64,000 nucleotides of DNA, from NCBI RefSeq assembly GCF_001017175.1, contig NZ_LCYG01000055.1, positions 27,392-91,391 on the forward strand. Direction: 5' to 3'. A program made the position numbers and the translations under genes. The notes below the pieces were generated by a model. That model was not told the origin of the DNA. It did no database searches and saw nothing but the letters and a program-made list of their open reading frames with translations. Shown here in pieces: positions 30,293-39,601 of this stretch (position 1 is its first letter; each line of letters opens with the position of its first letter). This DNA is from Microvirga vignae (GTDB lineage: Bacteria; Pseudomonadota; Alphaproteobacteria; Rhizobiales; Beijerinckiaceae).

Positions 30293-30853
30293 TCAATCGT
30301 CCATGTCGCCGTTTTCGGGAGGCGGATCGAGGCCCAGGCCGGCCCGGTATTCGGCCTCATCATGGGCGGCCTCCGCGTCCGCCGCGATCCGCTCGTAGCG
30401 GTCGAGCGCTCCTTGCAGGATGTAGGCGGCGGCCATCTTGTCCACGGCGTCGGCGCGCTTGGCGCGGGAGGCATCCGCGTCGAGGAGGGTGCGGGTCACG
30501 ACCATGGTGGACATGCGCTCGTCCCAGAACAGCACGGGCAGGGGCAGGAGAGGCTTCAGGTTGCGCACGAACGCGCGGGTCGCCTGCGAGCGGGGGCCCT
30601 CGGTGCCATCCATGTTGAGGGGCAGTCCGAAGACGAGACCGCCGACCTCGTAGCGCTCCACCAGTTCCTTGATGCGCTCCACATCGGGGGTGAATTTCAC
30701 CCGCCTGATGGTCTCGAGCGGAGTCGCGATCCGCTTCTCCACATCGGACAGGGACAAGCCGATGGTCTTGGTGCCGAGATCGACGCCCATGAGGCGCGCG
30801 CGGGGGCTCAAAGATTCGATGAAGGCAATCAGCTCGTCATCCTTCGAGGTCAT
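30293..30853 (-). CDS. ruvX: Holliday junction resolvase-like protein RuvX/YqgF
   Basis: 186-aa RNase H-fold protein needed for 16S rRNA 5' maturation in bacteria. The fold's first strand MGVDLGTKTIGLSLSD holds the catalytic Asp; VGGLVFGLPLNMDGTEGPRS and LFWDERMSTMVVTRTLLD supply the other conserved acids and Arg. The start at 30853 is used because AGGAGG lies seven bases upstream; a longer frame starts at 30868. The C-terminal 30 residues are acidic and disordered. It lies 65 bases downstream of the ABC transporter ATPase on the same strand. Confidence 0.93.
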   Translation of the reverse strand: MTSKDDELIAFIESLSPRARLMGVDLGTKTIGLSLSDVEKRIATPLETIRRVKFTPDVERIKELVERYEVGGLVFGLPLNMDGTEGPRSQATRAFVRNLKPLLPLPVLFWDERMSTMVVTRTLLDADASRAKRADAVDKMAAAYILQGALDRYERIAADAEAAHDEAEYRAGLGLDPPPENGDMDD

Positions 30854-30918
30854 GGGCGGCCTCCTCATGGCACTGTCTCGATGACAGCCAGTATAGAGGA
30901 AGTTGGCCGCCGTCGAGA

Positions 30919-32055
30919 TCAGGCGGCGCTGGTCGCCGGAGAGGGCGACCGAGCCATGGGTGTCCCAGTGGGCGCGATGAGAGGCAGAGCCTCGCCCGAG
31001 TCCTTGAACAGGTGGCAGGATTCCGGGGCCAGGGAGAGGCTGACCTCCTGCCCGATCCCATGACGCGCATCGCCCGGCTCGCGGATTGTCAGGTGGCGGT
31101 CCTTGCCGAAATCCACATAGAGCAGGTGGTTCTCGCCAAGCTCCTCCACCAGCTCGATGCGCCCGGTGAGGGTGCCTTGGGCGGAGACCTTCACATGGTC
31201 AGGCCGGATGCCGAGCGTCACGGTCTCGCCCACGCGCACGCCATCCGACGAAACCGGAACGGTGATCATGCCGGCATTGGGCAATTGCACCTGCACGCCG
31301 TCTGAGCCGACATGGGAAACGACACAGGTGATGAAGTTCATCTGCGGCGAGCCGAGGAAACCGGCAACGAAGAGATTGGCCGGGCGGTGGTAGAGTTCGA
31401 GAGGCGTACCCACCTGCTCGATGCGTCCCGCATTGAGCACAACGATGCGGTCGGCGAGTGTCATCGCCTCCACCTGATCGTGGGTCACGTAGATCATGGT
31501 GGCGCGGGTGTCGGTGTGGAGTTTTGCGATTTCGATGCGAGTCTGCACGCGCAGGGCCGCGTCGAGATTGGAGAGCGGCTCGTCGAAGAGAAAAACCTTC
31601 GGATCGCGCACGATGGCGCGGCCGATGGCGACGCGCTGGCGCTGGCCGCCGGAGAGCTGGCGTGGTTTGCGGTCGAGAAGGTTCTCGATCTGCAGCATGC
31701 GGGCGGCCTCGCGCACCTTGGCGTCGATCTGAGCCTTTGACGATTTCGCCAGCTCCAGGCCAAAGGCCATGTTGTCGTAGACGCTCATATGCGGATAGAG
31801 CGCATAGGACTGGAACACCATCGCGATGCCGCGCTTGGCCGGTGCAAGGTCGTTGACGCGCTGGCCGCCGATGAAGAGGTCGCCGGAGGTGATGTCCTCC
31901 AAGCCTGCGATGAGGCGCAGCAGGGTGGATTTCCCGCAGCCGGAAGGGCCGACGAAGACGAGGAATTCGCCGTCCTTGACGTCGAGATCCACGCCATGGA
32001 TCACACGGGCTCGGCCGAAAGATTTGCGAACATTTTTGAGAACAACGTCAGCCAT
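30919..32055 (-). CDS. Sugar ABC transporter ATP-binding protein (UgpC/MalK type)
   Basis: 378-aa ATPase energising the adjacent importer at the cytoplasmic face. Walker A is GPSGCGKST (about residues 37-45), the Q-loop is VFQSYALYPHMSVYDNMAFG, the signature is LSGGQRQRVAIGRA, Walker B is VFLFDEPLSNLDA and the switch His is in YVTHDQVEAM. The C-terminal OB-type regulatory domain is typical of the MalK/UgpC class and often serves several sugar importers. The true start is the ATG at 32055; an open frame runs further upstream through the permease gene and is spurious. It is 17 bases from the second permease gene. Confidence 0.93.
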   Translation of the reverse strand: MADVVLKNVRKSFGRARVIHGVDLDVKDGEFLVFVGPSGCGKSTLLRLIAGLEDITSGDLFIGGQRVNDLAPAKRGIAMVFQSYALYPHMSVYDNMAFGLELAKSSKAQIDAKVREAARMLQIENLLDRKPRQLSGGQRQRVAIGRAIVRDPKVFLFDEPLSNLDAALRVQTRIEIAKLHTDTRATMIYVTHDQVEAMTLADRIVVLNAGRIEQVGTPLELYHRPANLFVAGFLGSPQMNFITCVVSHVGSDGVQVQLPNAGMITVPVSSDGVRVGETVTLGIRPDHVKVSAQGTLTGRIELVEELGENHLLYVDFGKDRHLTIREPGDARHGIGQEVSLSLAPESCHLFKDSGEALPLIAPTGTPMARSPSPATSAA

Positions 32056-32072
32056 CTGAAAAGTCCTTGAAG

Positions 32073-32897
32073 TTATCCCTTGACCGCGCCTGCGGTGAGG
32101 CCCGCCACGATCTTGCGCTGGAAGATCAGCACCAACGCGATGATCGGCACCGTCACGATGACGGAAGCCGCCATGATCGTGCCCCAGGGCAGCTCGTAGG
32201 CCGTTGAGCCGCTCATGAGCGCGATGGCGGGCGGCACGGTGCGCTGCTCGTTGGTCAGGGTGAAGGTGAGGGCGAAGAGGAACTCGTTCCACGAGACGAT
32301 GAAGGCGAGGAGGCCCGTGGTGACGGCTGCCGGCATCATGAGCGGCAGGAAGACCCTGCGCACCACGATCCAGGGCGTTGCTCCGTCCACGAAAGCGGCC
32401 TCCTCGATCTCCTTCGGCAATTCCCGCATGAAGGTGGTGAGCACCCAGATCGTGAAGGGCAGGGTGAGCATGAGGTTGGCGAGGATCAGGCCGGGCAGGG
32501 TGTTGTAGAGTCCGAAACTCCGGATCAGCTCGAACATGCCCGACAACACCGCCACCTGCGGGAACATGGAGACCGTAAGAATGGTCATGAGCAGCAGCGA
32601 TCGGCCTCGGAAGCGGATGCGCCCGAAGGCATAAGCCGCCGTGATGCCTAAGCCGAGCGAGAGCGCCACCACGGAGCCCGCGACAACAACGGAATTGAAG
32701 ATGTTCGTGCCGAAGGGCTGGCGTTCGAACACGGCGATGTAGTTGGAGAAGTCCAGACGCTCGGGCCGATAGGCCACCTTGAACAGATCCGAGCCCGAGC
32801 GAAAGGACGAGATCACCGCGTAGTAGAACGGGAAGATCGAAAACAGGCCGATGGCCACAACCAGCAACCAGAAGCCGATGCGGGTCAGCGCCTTCAT
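32073..32897 (-). CDS. Carbohydrate ABC transporter permease (MalG/ThuG type)
   Basis: 274-aa inner-membrane subunit with six predicted spans (for example FWLLVVAIGLFSIFPFYYAV). It has the EAA loop that docks to the ATPase: ELPKEIEEAAFVDGATPWIV followed by RRVFLPLMMPA. The C-terminal part (TVPIIALVLIFQRKIVAGLT) is diagnostic of the MalG family. The start ATG overlaps the stop of the first permease by four bases (ATGA-type coupling). The order binding protein, MalF-type, MalG-type, ATPase matches the trehalose/maltose Thu system of rhizobia. Confidence 0.92.
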   Translation of the reverse strand: MKALTRIGFWLLVVAIGLFSIFPFYYAVISSFRSGSDLFKVAYRPERLDFSNYIAVFERQPFGTNIFNSVVVAGSVVALSLGLGITAAYAFGRIRFRGRSLLLMTILTVSMFPQVAVLSGMFELIRSFGLYNTLPGLILANLMLTLPFTIWVLTTFMRELPKEIEEAAFVDGATPWIVVRRVFLPLMMPAAVTTGLLAFIVSWNEFLFALTFTLTNEQRTVPPAIALMSGSTAYELPWGTIMAASVIVTVPIIALVLIFQRKIVAGLTAGAVKG

Positions 32898-33871
32898 CGG
32901 GTTTCACCTCCCAGCCGAACCCGGCCCGCGGCCATGGTGATGACGATGAGCAGGGCGATGATGAGGAAGATGAGAGTGGAGGCTGCCGAGCCGAGGCCCA
33001 CCTCCTGGAAGTCCACGAGCTGCTGGCGTGCAAACACGGACATGGACATGGTGTCCCGCGAATTGGCGGTGAGCACGTAGATCAGGTCGAAGACACGCAG
33101 GGCATCGAGCGCGCGGAAGATCACCGCGACGATGAGCGCCGGCTTGATCAGCGGTAGCGTCACTCTGAAGAAGACCCTCACAGGATGCACGCCGTCCACC
33201 TTCGCGGCTTCATAGATGTCACCCGGCAGCATCTGCAGGGCAGCAAGAATGAGCAGCGCCATGAAGGGCGTGGTCTTCCACACGTCCACCATGACCACGG
33301 TCCAAAGCGCCGTGTCCGGGTTGGCGGTCCAGGTGATCGGCGCGGCAATGAGGCCGAGGCGCAGGAGCATGTCGTTGATCACGCCGAACTGGTCGTGCAG
33401 CATCCAGTTCCACATCTTGGCCGAGACCACCGTGGGGATGGCCCAGGGGATGAGAATGACGGCGCGCATGATGCCGCGTCCGGGGAAGGACGCGTTGAGG
33501 ATCAGTGCGACGATGGTGCCGAGCACGGCCTCGATGGAGACGGAGATCGCCGTGAACCACACCGTGTTCCACACCGAGCGCCACCAGTCCGTATCGGTCA
33601 GCAGGCCCAGCCATTCGCCGTCGTAATTGGCGATGTAGTTCTCGAGGCCGATGAATTCGTAATCGTTGAGGCTATTGAGGTTGGCATCCGTGAAGCTGAA
33701 CCAGATGGTCCGCGCGAGGGGCCAGCCTGCGATGAGCGCCAACACGATCAGCGTCGGCGCGATGAAGATCCACGCCGCCCTGATGCGCGAGCGGGTGAGG
33801 GAGGATCGGCCGCCCCGCACGGTTTCTCGCGCAGGGGCGCTCGCCTGGATGGTTGCGCCCGACATGATCAT
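32894..33871 (-). CDS. Carbohydrate ABC transporter permease (MalF/ThuF type)
   Basis: 325-aa inner-membrane subunit. After a Ser/Arg-rich N-terminus come spans such as AAWIFIAPTLIVLALIAGWP and the substrate-path region, with the EAA loop QMLPGDIYEAAKVDGVHPVR followed by VFFRVTLPLIKPA. ATG 33871 overlaps the stop of the binding-protein gene (ATGA), and a second in-frame ATG lies two codons later. With the MalG-type partner it forms the membrane channel of a sugar importer. Confidence 0.92.
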   Translation of the reverse strand: MIMSGATIQASAPARETVRGGRSSLTRSRIRAAWIFIAPTLIVLALIAGWPLARTIWFSFTDANLNSLNDYEFIGLENYIANYDGEWLGLLTDTDWWRSVWNTVWFTAISVSIEAVLGTIVALILNASFPGRGIMRAVILIPWAIPTVVSAKMWNWMLHDQFGVINDMLLRLGLIAAPITWTANPDTALWTVVMVDVWKTTPFMALLILAALQMLPGDIYEAAKVDGVHPVRVFFRVTLPLIKPALIVAVIFRALDALRVFDLIYVLTANSRDTMSMSVFARQQLVDFQEVGLGSAASTLIFLIIALLIVITMAAGRVRLGGETR

Positions 33872-35133
33872 TGCCAGCCGCTGCGCTTGATCCGCTTCAA
33901 ATCACGATCGAGGCGATTGAGTGCCTGCGCAGGCTCCGCGCGTTTCGAGAGCACCTGGTGCACTGCATTGAAGAACTCGGTCGAGACTTTGTTGTAGTTC
34001 TGCCCCGTCACGGTTGCCGGGCGGGCAACAGCATTGGCAAAGACGTCCGCTAGATCGCCGATGAACGGATTCGCCTTGGCGACATCAGCATCGCCGTAGA
34101 GTGAAACAAGAGTGGGGTTGAACGAGCCCTGGACCGCGCGGCGCTTCTGCTCCTCCTGACCTGTCAGATACATGACGAGGTCGATCGCGGCATCGGCGTT
34201 CTTGGAGTACTTGGAGACGGCGAGCAGTTGGCCGCCGAGCGTACCCGCATGACGCCCGTCTGCACCACCCTTCGGCAGTGGTGCGATGCCGACCTTGTCC
34301 TTGATGGTGCTGTCCGCTCCTTGAGCCAGCGCCCAGGCATAGGGCCAGTTGCGCATGAAGGCGGCGTTGCCGGCCTGGAAGACGCCGCGCGCTTCCTCTT
34401 CCGTGTAGTTGAGCACGCCTTCCGGCGTGATGGTGCCGACCCAGCCGGCGGCCGTCTTCAAGGCCTCGACGGCTTTCGGGTTCTCAACTGTGACCTCGCC
34501 CTTCTCGTCGACGATGGTGCCGCCGTTGTAGGAGGCGATCCATTCGAGAGCGACCGTGGTCAGGCCCTCATAGGCGCGGCCCTGCCAGACATAGCCCCAG
34601 AAATCGCCCTTGCCCTCTTTGCGCTCGCCCTCTTGAATCATGCGGGCGGTCTCGGTCAGGTCGGACCAGGTCTGCGGCACGGGGCGCTTGTATTTGTCGA
34701 GCAGGTCCTTGCGGTAATAGAGCAGGCCCGCATCGGCGAACCAGGGCATCGCCATGAGCTTGCCGTTCACGCGGCTCGTCTCGACCATCGCAGGCAGATG
34801 CTGGCTCACGACGCTCTGGCCGTTCGAGGTCAGGTCCTGCAGGTGATCGGCGAGGATACCGGTCCACACCACGTCGATCTGGAACACGTCGATATCGCCC
34901 GCGCCGGCAGCGAGAAGTTGCTGATAGAGAGCGAGGCGCTCGGTGGCGGAGTTGGGCGTCGAGACGATCTTGACCGTATTGCCCGTTTTCTGCGCCCAGG
35001 CATCGACCCCCTGCTTGCAGATTTCATATTCCTTGCCGAGCGCGCTGCACGAGATGGAAATCTCGACGGCGGAGACGCTGGCCGAGGTGAGAAGGCCGGC
35101 CGCAAGGGTCAGACTGGCGATGACTCGGGACAT
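33868..35133 (-). CDS. Periplasmic sugar-binding protein (ThuE-like)
   Basis: 421-aa binding protein with a Sec signal peptide (MSRVIASLTLAAGLLTSASV, cleavage after SAVA/E-like SASVSA). The mature part closely follows rhizobial trehalose/maltose ThuE: EISISCSALGKEYEICKQGV, VKIVSTPNSATERLALYQQL, MPWFADAGLLYYRKDLLDKY, YEGLTTVALEWIASYNGGTI, RNWPYAWALA and EQKRRAVQGSFNPT. It captures alpha-linked disaccharides in the periplasm for the permeases encoded downstream. The start at 35133 has GGAGGA upstream; a longer frame reaches 35241 but lacks the signal. The substrate is inferred from similarity only. Confidence 0.9.
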   Translation of the reverse strand: MSRVIASLTLAAGLLTSASVSAVEISISCSALGKEYEICKQGVDAWAQKTGNTVKIVSTPNSATERLALYQQLLAAGAGDIDVFQIDVVWTGILADHLQDLTSNGQSVVSQHLPAMVETSRVNGKLMAMPWFADAGLLYYRKDLLDKYKRPVPQTWSDLTETARMIQEGERKEGKGDFWGYVWQGRAYEGLTTVALEWIASYNGGTIVDEKGEVTVENPKAVEALKTAAGWVGTITPEGVLNYTEEEARGVFQAGNAAFMRNWPYAWALAQGADSTIKDKVGIAPLPKGGADGRHAGTLGGQLLAVSKYSKNADAAIDLVMYLTGQEEQKRRAVQGSFNPTLVSLYGDADVAKANPFIGDLADVFANAVARPATVTGQNYNKVSTEFFNAVHQVLSKRAEPAQALNRLDRDLKRIKRSGWQ

Positions 35134-35164
35134 GGCTATCCTCCAGCAAAGTTCATGTTTATTG

Positions 35165-35184
35165 CTTAGGTTGACAAGCCTAAG
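35165..35184. promoter_or_regulatory. Operator-like palindrome upstream of the sugar importer
   Basis: CTTAGG (35165-35170) and CCTAAG (35179-35184) flank TTGACAAG. The site lies 32 bases before the binding-protein ATG, and its minus strand carries TTGTCA, which could be a -35 box. A LacI- or ROK-type repressor site for sugar control is a reasonable guess. Confidence 0.4.
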
Positions 35185-35265
35185 GCCCCTCTCTTTGTTC
35201 CTTTGAAACATGGCCGCCAGCCCACCTTGCCCCATCTTCAAGCTCCCTCAAGCGAAGGTGCTCCC

Positions 35266-35967
35266 ATGAAAATCACTTGGTTTGGACATTCTGCCTTTCG
35301 GCTCGATTTCGCCGACAAGGCCGTGCTCATCGACCCGTTCTTCACCGGCAACCCAGCTTTCGAGGGTGACAAGGCAAAGATCATCGAGGGCGTGAGCCAC
35401 GTCCTGCTCACCCACGGCCACGGTGACCATGTGGGCGACACGGTGGAGATCGCGAAGGCGACGGGCGCCAAGGTCGTCACCAATTTCGAGCTCTGCATGT
35501 ACCTGGCGAAGCAGGGCGTTCAGAACATCGATCCCATGAATACCGGCGGCACGACGGAGCAGGGCGGCTTTACCGTCACCCTAGTGCGGGCGGATCATTC
35601 CTCCGGCCTGGTGGAGATGGATGTGAACTTCCCCTTAGGCTCGGCCAACGGCATCGTCGTGAAGGCGCCCGGGGAGCCAACCGTCTACCATATGGGCGAT
35701 ACGGACATTTTCGGCGACATGGGTCTCATCGCCGAAATACACCAGCCGGAAATTGCCATGGTGCCCATCGGCGACCGCTTCACCATGGGCCCGGAGGTCG
35801 CGGCACTCGCCGTCCAGCGCTATTTCAGTGGCCTGAAGGCGGTCATTCCCTGCCACTATGCCTCCTTCCCGCCGCTCGTCCCCAATGCGGACCGCTTCGT
35901 GGCGGCCCTGGAGGGCAAGGGCATCCAGGTCGTGGTGCCGCACAAGACGGTGGCGGTGCGGGTCTGA
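35266..35967 (+). CDS. UPF0173 metal-dependent hydrolase
   Basis: 233-aa metallo-beta-lactamase-fold protein. The metal site motif HGHGDH is at residues 50-55 ([13 protein letters not shown]); further ligands are in [18 protein letters not shown] and the C-terminal PCHYASFP. The first residues [15 protein letters not shown] and [11 protein letters not shown] are hallmarks of the UPF0173/YtkL family, whose substrate is not known. The ATG at 35266 is preferred over a longer frame from 35203 because it matches the family start. It is divergent from the sugar ABC operon, separated by 132 bases that include the palindrome. Confidence 0.9.
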   Translation: MKITWFGHSAFRLDFADKAVLIDPFFTGNPAFEGDKAKIIEGVSHVLLTHGHGDHVGDTVEIAKATGAKVVTNFELCMYLAKQGVQNIDPMNTGGTTEQGGFTVTLVRADHSSGLVEMDVNFPLGSANGIVVKAPGEPTVYHMGDTDIFGDMGLIAEIHQPEIAMVPIGDRFTMGPEVAALAVQRYFSGLKAVIPCHYASFPPLVPNADRFVAALEGKGIQVVVPHKTVAVRV

Positions 35968-35975
35968 TCTTCTAC

Positions 35976-36127
35976 CGTCATCACCGGACCTGGTCCGCGG
36001 GTCAGGCCCGGCCATCCACGTGTTCTTGCTCTCTCGTTATGGCCGCACTTGGTTTACGGCCATCCACGCCTTAGGAACCACTGTGGTTTGAGGCGTGGAT
36101 CACCGGGATAAGCCCGGGGATGACGGA
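35976..36127. repeat. Dispersed double-hairpin repeat, copy 1
   Basis: Runs from CGTCATCACCGG to GGGGATGACGG and contains GGCCATCCACG and GGCGTGGATCACCGGG. It is a long copy with an extra arm, filling the gap between the UPF0173 and gatC genes. Confidence 0.65.
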
Positions 36128-36226
36128 GAGAGTGCCGGGGCGGGTTTCCTTTACATCCAACGTTGCGACTTTGGGCGGGCGGGTGCTATAGCCCGCCGAT
36201 CAGATTTCCAAGGGATATGACCATTC

Positions 36227-36514
36227 ATGTCGGTCGATGAGAAAACGGTCCGCCGCATCGCCCATCTGGCGCGCATTGCCGTGACGGATGAGGAGGTGCC
36301 TCACCTCCAGGGCGAGCTCAACGCGATTCTCTCCTTCGTCGAGCAACTCAACGAAGTGAATGTGGATGGCGTGGAGCCCATGACCTCCGTGACGCCCATG
36401 ACCATGAAGAAGCGCCAGGACGGCGTGACCGATGGCGGCTACCCGGAGAAGATCGTCCAGAACGCCCCCGTCACCGAAGACGACTTCTTCCTGGTGCCGA
36501 AGGTGGTTGAATAA
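36227..36514 (+). CDS. gatC: Asp-tRNA(Asn)/Glu-tRNA(Gln) amidotransferase subunit C
   Basis: 95-aa small subunit that stabilises GatA and bridges it to GatB. The sequence [50 protein letters not shown] and [19 protein letters not shown] is textbook GatC. GatA follows 122 bases downstream with a dispersed repeat in between. GatB is 3.4 kb downstream, so the three genes are clustered but not one tight operon. AGGGATATGACC lies upstream of the start. Confidence 0.95.
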   Translation: MSVDEKTVRRIAHLARIAVTDEEVPHLQGELNAILSFVEQLNEVNVDGVEPMTSVTPMTMKKRQDGVTDGGYPEKIVQNAPVTEDDFFLVPKVVE

Positions 36515-36526
36515 GGCGCCAGCCTT

Positions 36527-36613
36527 TTTCAACCATCCCCGGGCAAGCGAAGCGCGACCCGGGGATCTCCCGCAGAGTAAGGCGTGGATGGCCGGGACGA
36601 GCCCGGCCATGAC
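36527..36613. repeat. Dispersed double-hairpin repeat, copy 2
   Basis: A variant copy with CCATCCCCGGGC, GGCGTGGATGGCCGGGACGA and GGCCATGACG, between gatC and gatA. Confidence 0.6.
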
Positions 36614-36636
36614 GTCGATTAAAGAGATCCAGTCCC

Positions 36637-38151
36637 GTGACCGAACTGACCCATCTCACGATTTCTGAGGCTCGTGACGGCCTGAAGGCCAAGACCTTCT
36701 CCGCTACCGAGCTCACGCAGGCCCATATCGCCGCCGTCGAGAAGGCGAGGGCGCTGAACGCCTATGTGCTCGAGACGCCCGAGAAGGCGCTCGCCATGGC
36801 CAAGGCCTCCGACGAGAAGATCGCCAAGGGCGAAGCCCGCCCGATGGAAGGCATCCCGCTCGGCATCAAGGATCTGTTCTGCACGCAAGGCGTGGTTTCC
36901 ACCGCCGCCTCCAAGATTCTTGGCAACTTCAACCCGCCCTACGAGTCCACCGTCACCCAGAACCTCTGGAACGACGGCGCCGTGATGCTCGGCAAGCTCA
37001 ACATGGACGAGTTCGCCATGGGCTCCTCCAACGAGACCAGTGCCTTCGGCCCGGTCGTGTCGCCCTGGCGGCGCGAGGGCTCGAACGTGAGCGCGGGTGC
37101 TTCCGGCCAGATCGAGGGTACGCATCTCGTCCCGGGCGGTTCGTCCGGCGGTTCGGCGGCGGCTGTCGCCGCACACCTGTGCCTGGGCGCGACCGCAACC
37201 GATACGGGCGGCTCGATCCGCCAGCCTGCGGCCTTCACGGGCACCGTGGGCATCAAGCCGACCTATGGCCGCGTTTCCCGCTGGGGCACGGTCGCCTTCG
37301 CCTCGTCTCTCGACCAGGCCGGCCCCATCACCCGCACGGTGCGCGACGCCGCCATCATGCTGCGTTCCATGGCCAGCCCTGACGCCAAGGACACGACCTG
37401 TGTCGACCTTCCGGTTCCGGAGTACGAGGCTGCCGTCACACGTGGCGTGAAGGGGCTGAAGATCGGCATTCCGAAGGAATACCGCGTCGATGGCATGTCG
37501 CCGGAGATCGAGAAGCTCTGGCGTCAGGGTGCGGAATGGCTGCGTGCCGCCGGCGCCGAGATCGTCGAGGTCTCCCTGCCGCACACCAAGTATGCGCTGC
37601 CGGCCTACTACATCGTGGCTCCGGCCGAGGCCTCCTCGAACCTCGCCCGTTATGACGGCGTGCGCTACGGTCTGCGCGAGAACGGCAGGGACATCGTCGA
37701 TCTCTACGAGAAGACCCGCGCCGCCGGTTTCGGCCGCGAGGTCAAGCGCCGCATCATGATCGGCACCTATGTGCTCTCGGCGGGCTATTACGACGCCTAT
37801 TACGTGCGCGCCCAGAAGATCCGCACGCTGATCAAGCGCGACTTCGAGGAAGTCTACGCGCAGGGCGTTCATGCGATCCTGACGCCCGCCACGCCGTCCG
37901 CCGCCTTCGGCATCGGCGAGAAGGGCTCCGGCGATCCGGTGGAGATGTACCTCAACGACATCTTCACGGTGACCGTCAACATGGCGGGCCTCCCGGGTCT
38001 CGCCGTTCCGGCTGGCCTGGACTCGCAAGGGTTACCGCTCGGCCTCCAGCTCATCGGCCGCGCCTTCGATGAAGAGACGCTCTTCGCCGCAGGCCAAGTG
38101 ATCGAGGATGCTGCTGGCCGCATCAAGCTGCCGCAGCCCTGGTGGGCTTGA
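36637..38151 (+). CDS. gatA: Asp-tRNA(Asn)/Glu-tRNA(Gln) amidotransferase subunit A
   Basis: 504-aa amidase that releases ammonia from Gln for conversion of Glu-tRNA(Gln) and Asp-tRNA(Asn). The Ser-cisSer-Lys triad is Lys78 ([10 protein letters not shown]), Ser169 ([10 protein letters not shown]) and Ser193 ([10 protein letters not shown]); the 24-residue spacing of the two Ser equals that of known GatA. An Ala/Gly-rich insert around 150-168 before the Gly/Ser loop is larger than in Gram-positive GatA. Translation begins at GTG 36637. The stop overlaps the start of a small membrane-protein gene. Confidence 0.95.
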   Translation: MTELTHLTISEARDGLKAKTFSATELTQAHIAAVEKARALNAYVLETPEKALAMAKASDEKIAKGEARPMEGIPLGIKDLFCTQGVVSTAASKILGNFNPPYESTVTQNLWNDGAVMLGKLNMDEFAMGSSNETSAFGPVVSPWRREGSNVSAGASGQIEGTHLVPGGSSGGSAAAVAAHLCLGATATDTGGSIRQPAAFTGTVGIKPTYGRVSRWGTVAFASSLDQAGPITRTVRDAAIMLRSMASPDAKDTTCVDLPVPEYEAAVTRGVKGLKIGIPKEYRVDGMSPEIEKLWRQGAEWLRAAGAEIVEVSLPHTKYALPAYYIVAPAEASSNLARYDGVRYGLRENGRDIVDLYEKTRAAGFGREVKRRIMIGTYVLSAGYYDAYYVRAQKIRTLIKRDFEEVYAQGVHAILTPATPSAAFGIGEKGSGDPVEMYLNDIFTVTVNMAGLPGLAVPAGLDSQGLPLGLQLIGRAFDEETLFAAGQVIEDAAGRIKLPQPWWA

Positions 38152-38456
38152 ACGACGTGGCTCCGACCGTTCCCGTTATCCACCTCTGGGACTGGCTGCC
38201 CGCAGCCTTCGATCCGGTCCTGATCATCGTTGCCGTGCTGCTCGGCTGGAAGGCCGATCAGTTCGGCAAGGTGCTCATTGCCGCGATCGCCGCTCTGGGC
38301 ATCTCGGCTCTGGTGTCCTGGGCACTCAGCAGCATCGGCATTCCCTGGATCGCTCCCATCCGGTCCGATGCGCTGACGCTCTTCCCGGTGCGCGTGGTCG
38401 CCGGGTTACTGTGGGCCACCGGGGCCTATGCAGCGAGGCGGGTGGCGCGGCGCTAG
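38142..38456 (+). CDS. Small integral membrane protein between gatA and gatB
   Basis: 104-aa protein with about three hydrophobic spans ([60 protein letters not shown]) and a basic end (RRVARR). The GTG start at 38142 overlaps the gatA stop by ten bases, so it is probably translated by coupling. A similar small protein often follows gatA in related genomes, to my memory. No function is known. Confidence 0.65.
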   Translation: MGLNDVAPTVPVIHLWDWLPAAFDPVLIIVAVLLGWKADQFGKVLIAAIAALGISALVSWALSSIGIPWIAPIRSDALTLFPVRVVAGLLWATGAYAARRVARR

Positions 38457-38590
38457 CGCATCGTGCGGACCCGAAGGGCCACGTCAGTGAAAAGTAGATC
38501 CGGTATTCCGCAGCAACGATGCACTACTTAAGGAAATGAGCATCGGATGGATCCCAAAAGTGGAGTCCACTTTTCTCGTCCGAGGCTCTA
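38455..38590. repeat. Second intergenic repeat family, copy 1
   Basis: Contains CGCATCGTGCGGA, GAGCATCGGATGGATCCCAAA and AGTCCACTTTTCTCGTCCGA. It shares order and sequence with 39,803-39,918 and ends at the stop of the next gene. Confidence 0.65.
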
Positions 38591-39115
38591 GGTTTCTGCA
38601 AGTCCTGCGCCGGAACCGGCCGGGTTTCCCAGCGCCGCTGCGATATCTGCGAGCGTCGCCTTTTCGGCGTCGCTCACCGCTACGCCACCGAAGCCGAGGA
38701 AGCCGCCTTCCTTGCCCGCTTCCGCGGATTTCCGGGCCACACTCCAAATCCAGGATTTGAATGCTGCTGCCTCATCGGGCGCCTTGGCGTCGAGCAGGCT
38801 CGAGATCGCGGTCAATTCCTCGATGGCCTTGCGCTTGATATCGGCGAACTGGCTGCCCTTGAACTGCGCCTGAAAGGAATGACGCACGGCGTCCCGCGTG
38901 TCCGCGTTCGAGATATCGTCTGCCACGGCCTTCACGAGAGGGCTCGCCTGTGCGTCCTGCTTGGCCTCCAGGAGTGCCCAGCCGCTCGACATGGATTCCT
39001 GCAGCAGGCTCCAGAGACCGCCGGGGTCCGCGGCGGTAATCGCCATGCTGGCCACGACCGGGCTTGCAACGAGACGGGACCATTCCTCGGGGGTGAAGCT
39101 CGATTTGCTTGCCAT
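38588..39115 (-). CDS. Conserved hypothetical protein, helical
   Basis: 175-aa cytoplasmic protein (MASKSSFTPEEWSRLVASPV, MAITAADPGGLWSLLQESMS, AIEELTAISSLLDAKAPDEA) with a Gly-rich LGFGGVAVSDAEKATLADIA segment near the end. It appears all-helical with no membrane span or signal. A longer frame opens at 39205, but the ATG at 39115 has GGAG upstream. Related proteins are known only as hypothetical in this order. It is convergent with the small membrane gene and lies between two copies of an intergenic repeat. Confidence 0.75.
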   Translation of the reverse strand: MASKSSFTPEEWSRLVASPVVASMAITAADPGGLWSLLQESMSSGWALLEAKQDAQASPLVKAVADDISNADTRDAVRHSFQAQFKGSQFADIKRKAIEELTAISSLLDAKAPDEAAAFKSWIWSVARKSAEAGKEGGFLGFGGVAVSDAEKATLADIAAALGNPAGSGAGLAET

Positions 39116-39204
39116 CGCGATGCTCCTGATGCGGTGCCGTGGGGTTCGACAGGCGTAACCGCTCAAGCTTCGGCTTTGTTCCTGGATGGGCAGGCTTCGA
39201 GCCA

Positions 39205-39234
39205 AAAGAAAAGGGCCTGACGTCCGTCAGGCCC
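39205..39234 (-). terminator. Bidirectional hairpin, terminator of the 39.3-kb minus gene
   Basis: Ten-base arms GGGCCTGACG (39213-39222) and CGTCAGGCCC (39225-39234) are followed on the minus strand by TTTTCTTTT. Confidence 0.8.
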
Positions 39235-39265
39235 TTGTCGATGCAGCGTTACGCTGGACGCGAGA

Positions 39266-39601
39266 TTACTGCTGCGGGGAAGCCGGGGCCGACGGAGAGG
39301 CCGGGGCCGGCGAAGCGGGAGCCGGGGTGGCCGGAGTGGCCGGAGCCGTGGACGAACCGCCCGTGGCACCCGTACCGCTCGAGCCGGTGGCCGGCGAAGA
39401 GCTTTCGGTCTGCGTGCCGGTGCTGCCGGTCGTGCTGGGCTCGTTGCCACCGTCGTAGAAAAGGAAAGCCAACAGGCCGAGCGCGATAACAAGACCGCCG
39501 ATTACGTAAGCAAGAGTATTTGAGCCGCGACGGTCCGTATCGTAGACGTTGGTCTCACGATTGTAGACGTTCGGTTCGCGATCCATGGGATCCATAGCCA
39601 T
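39266..39601 (-). CDS. Single-span membrane protein with Pro/Ala/Ser/Thr-rich tail
   Basis: 111-aa protein. A charged N-terminus (MDREPNVYNRETNVYDTDRR) precedes one membrane helix (TLAYVIGGLVIALGLLAFLF). A low-complexity tail of about 60 residues built from Ala, Pro, Thr, Ser and Gly follows, probably extracytoplasmic. The start at 39601 has AAGGAG eight bases upstream; the longer frame from 39661 lacks one. The repeated ASPAPASPSAPASP-like end suggests a flexible spacer to the cell envelope. The function is unknown. Confidence 0.75.
   Translation of the reverse strand: MAMDPMDREPNVYNRETNVYDTDRRGSNTLAYVIGGLVIALGLLAFLFYDGGNEPSTTGSTGTQTESSSPATGSSGTGATGGSSTAPATPATPAPASPAPASPSAPASPQQ

Noticed and set aside
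32056..33033. Upstream extension of the ABC ATPase frame to 704 aa
   Set aside because: The extra 320 residues lie antisense-like over the MalG-type permease gene in another frame and are low complexity; the ATPase family starts at 32055.
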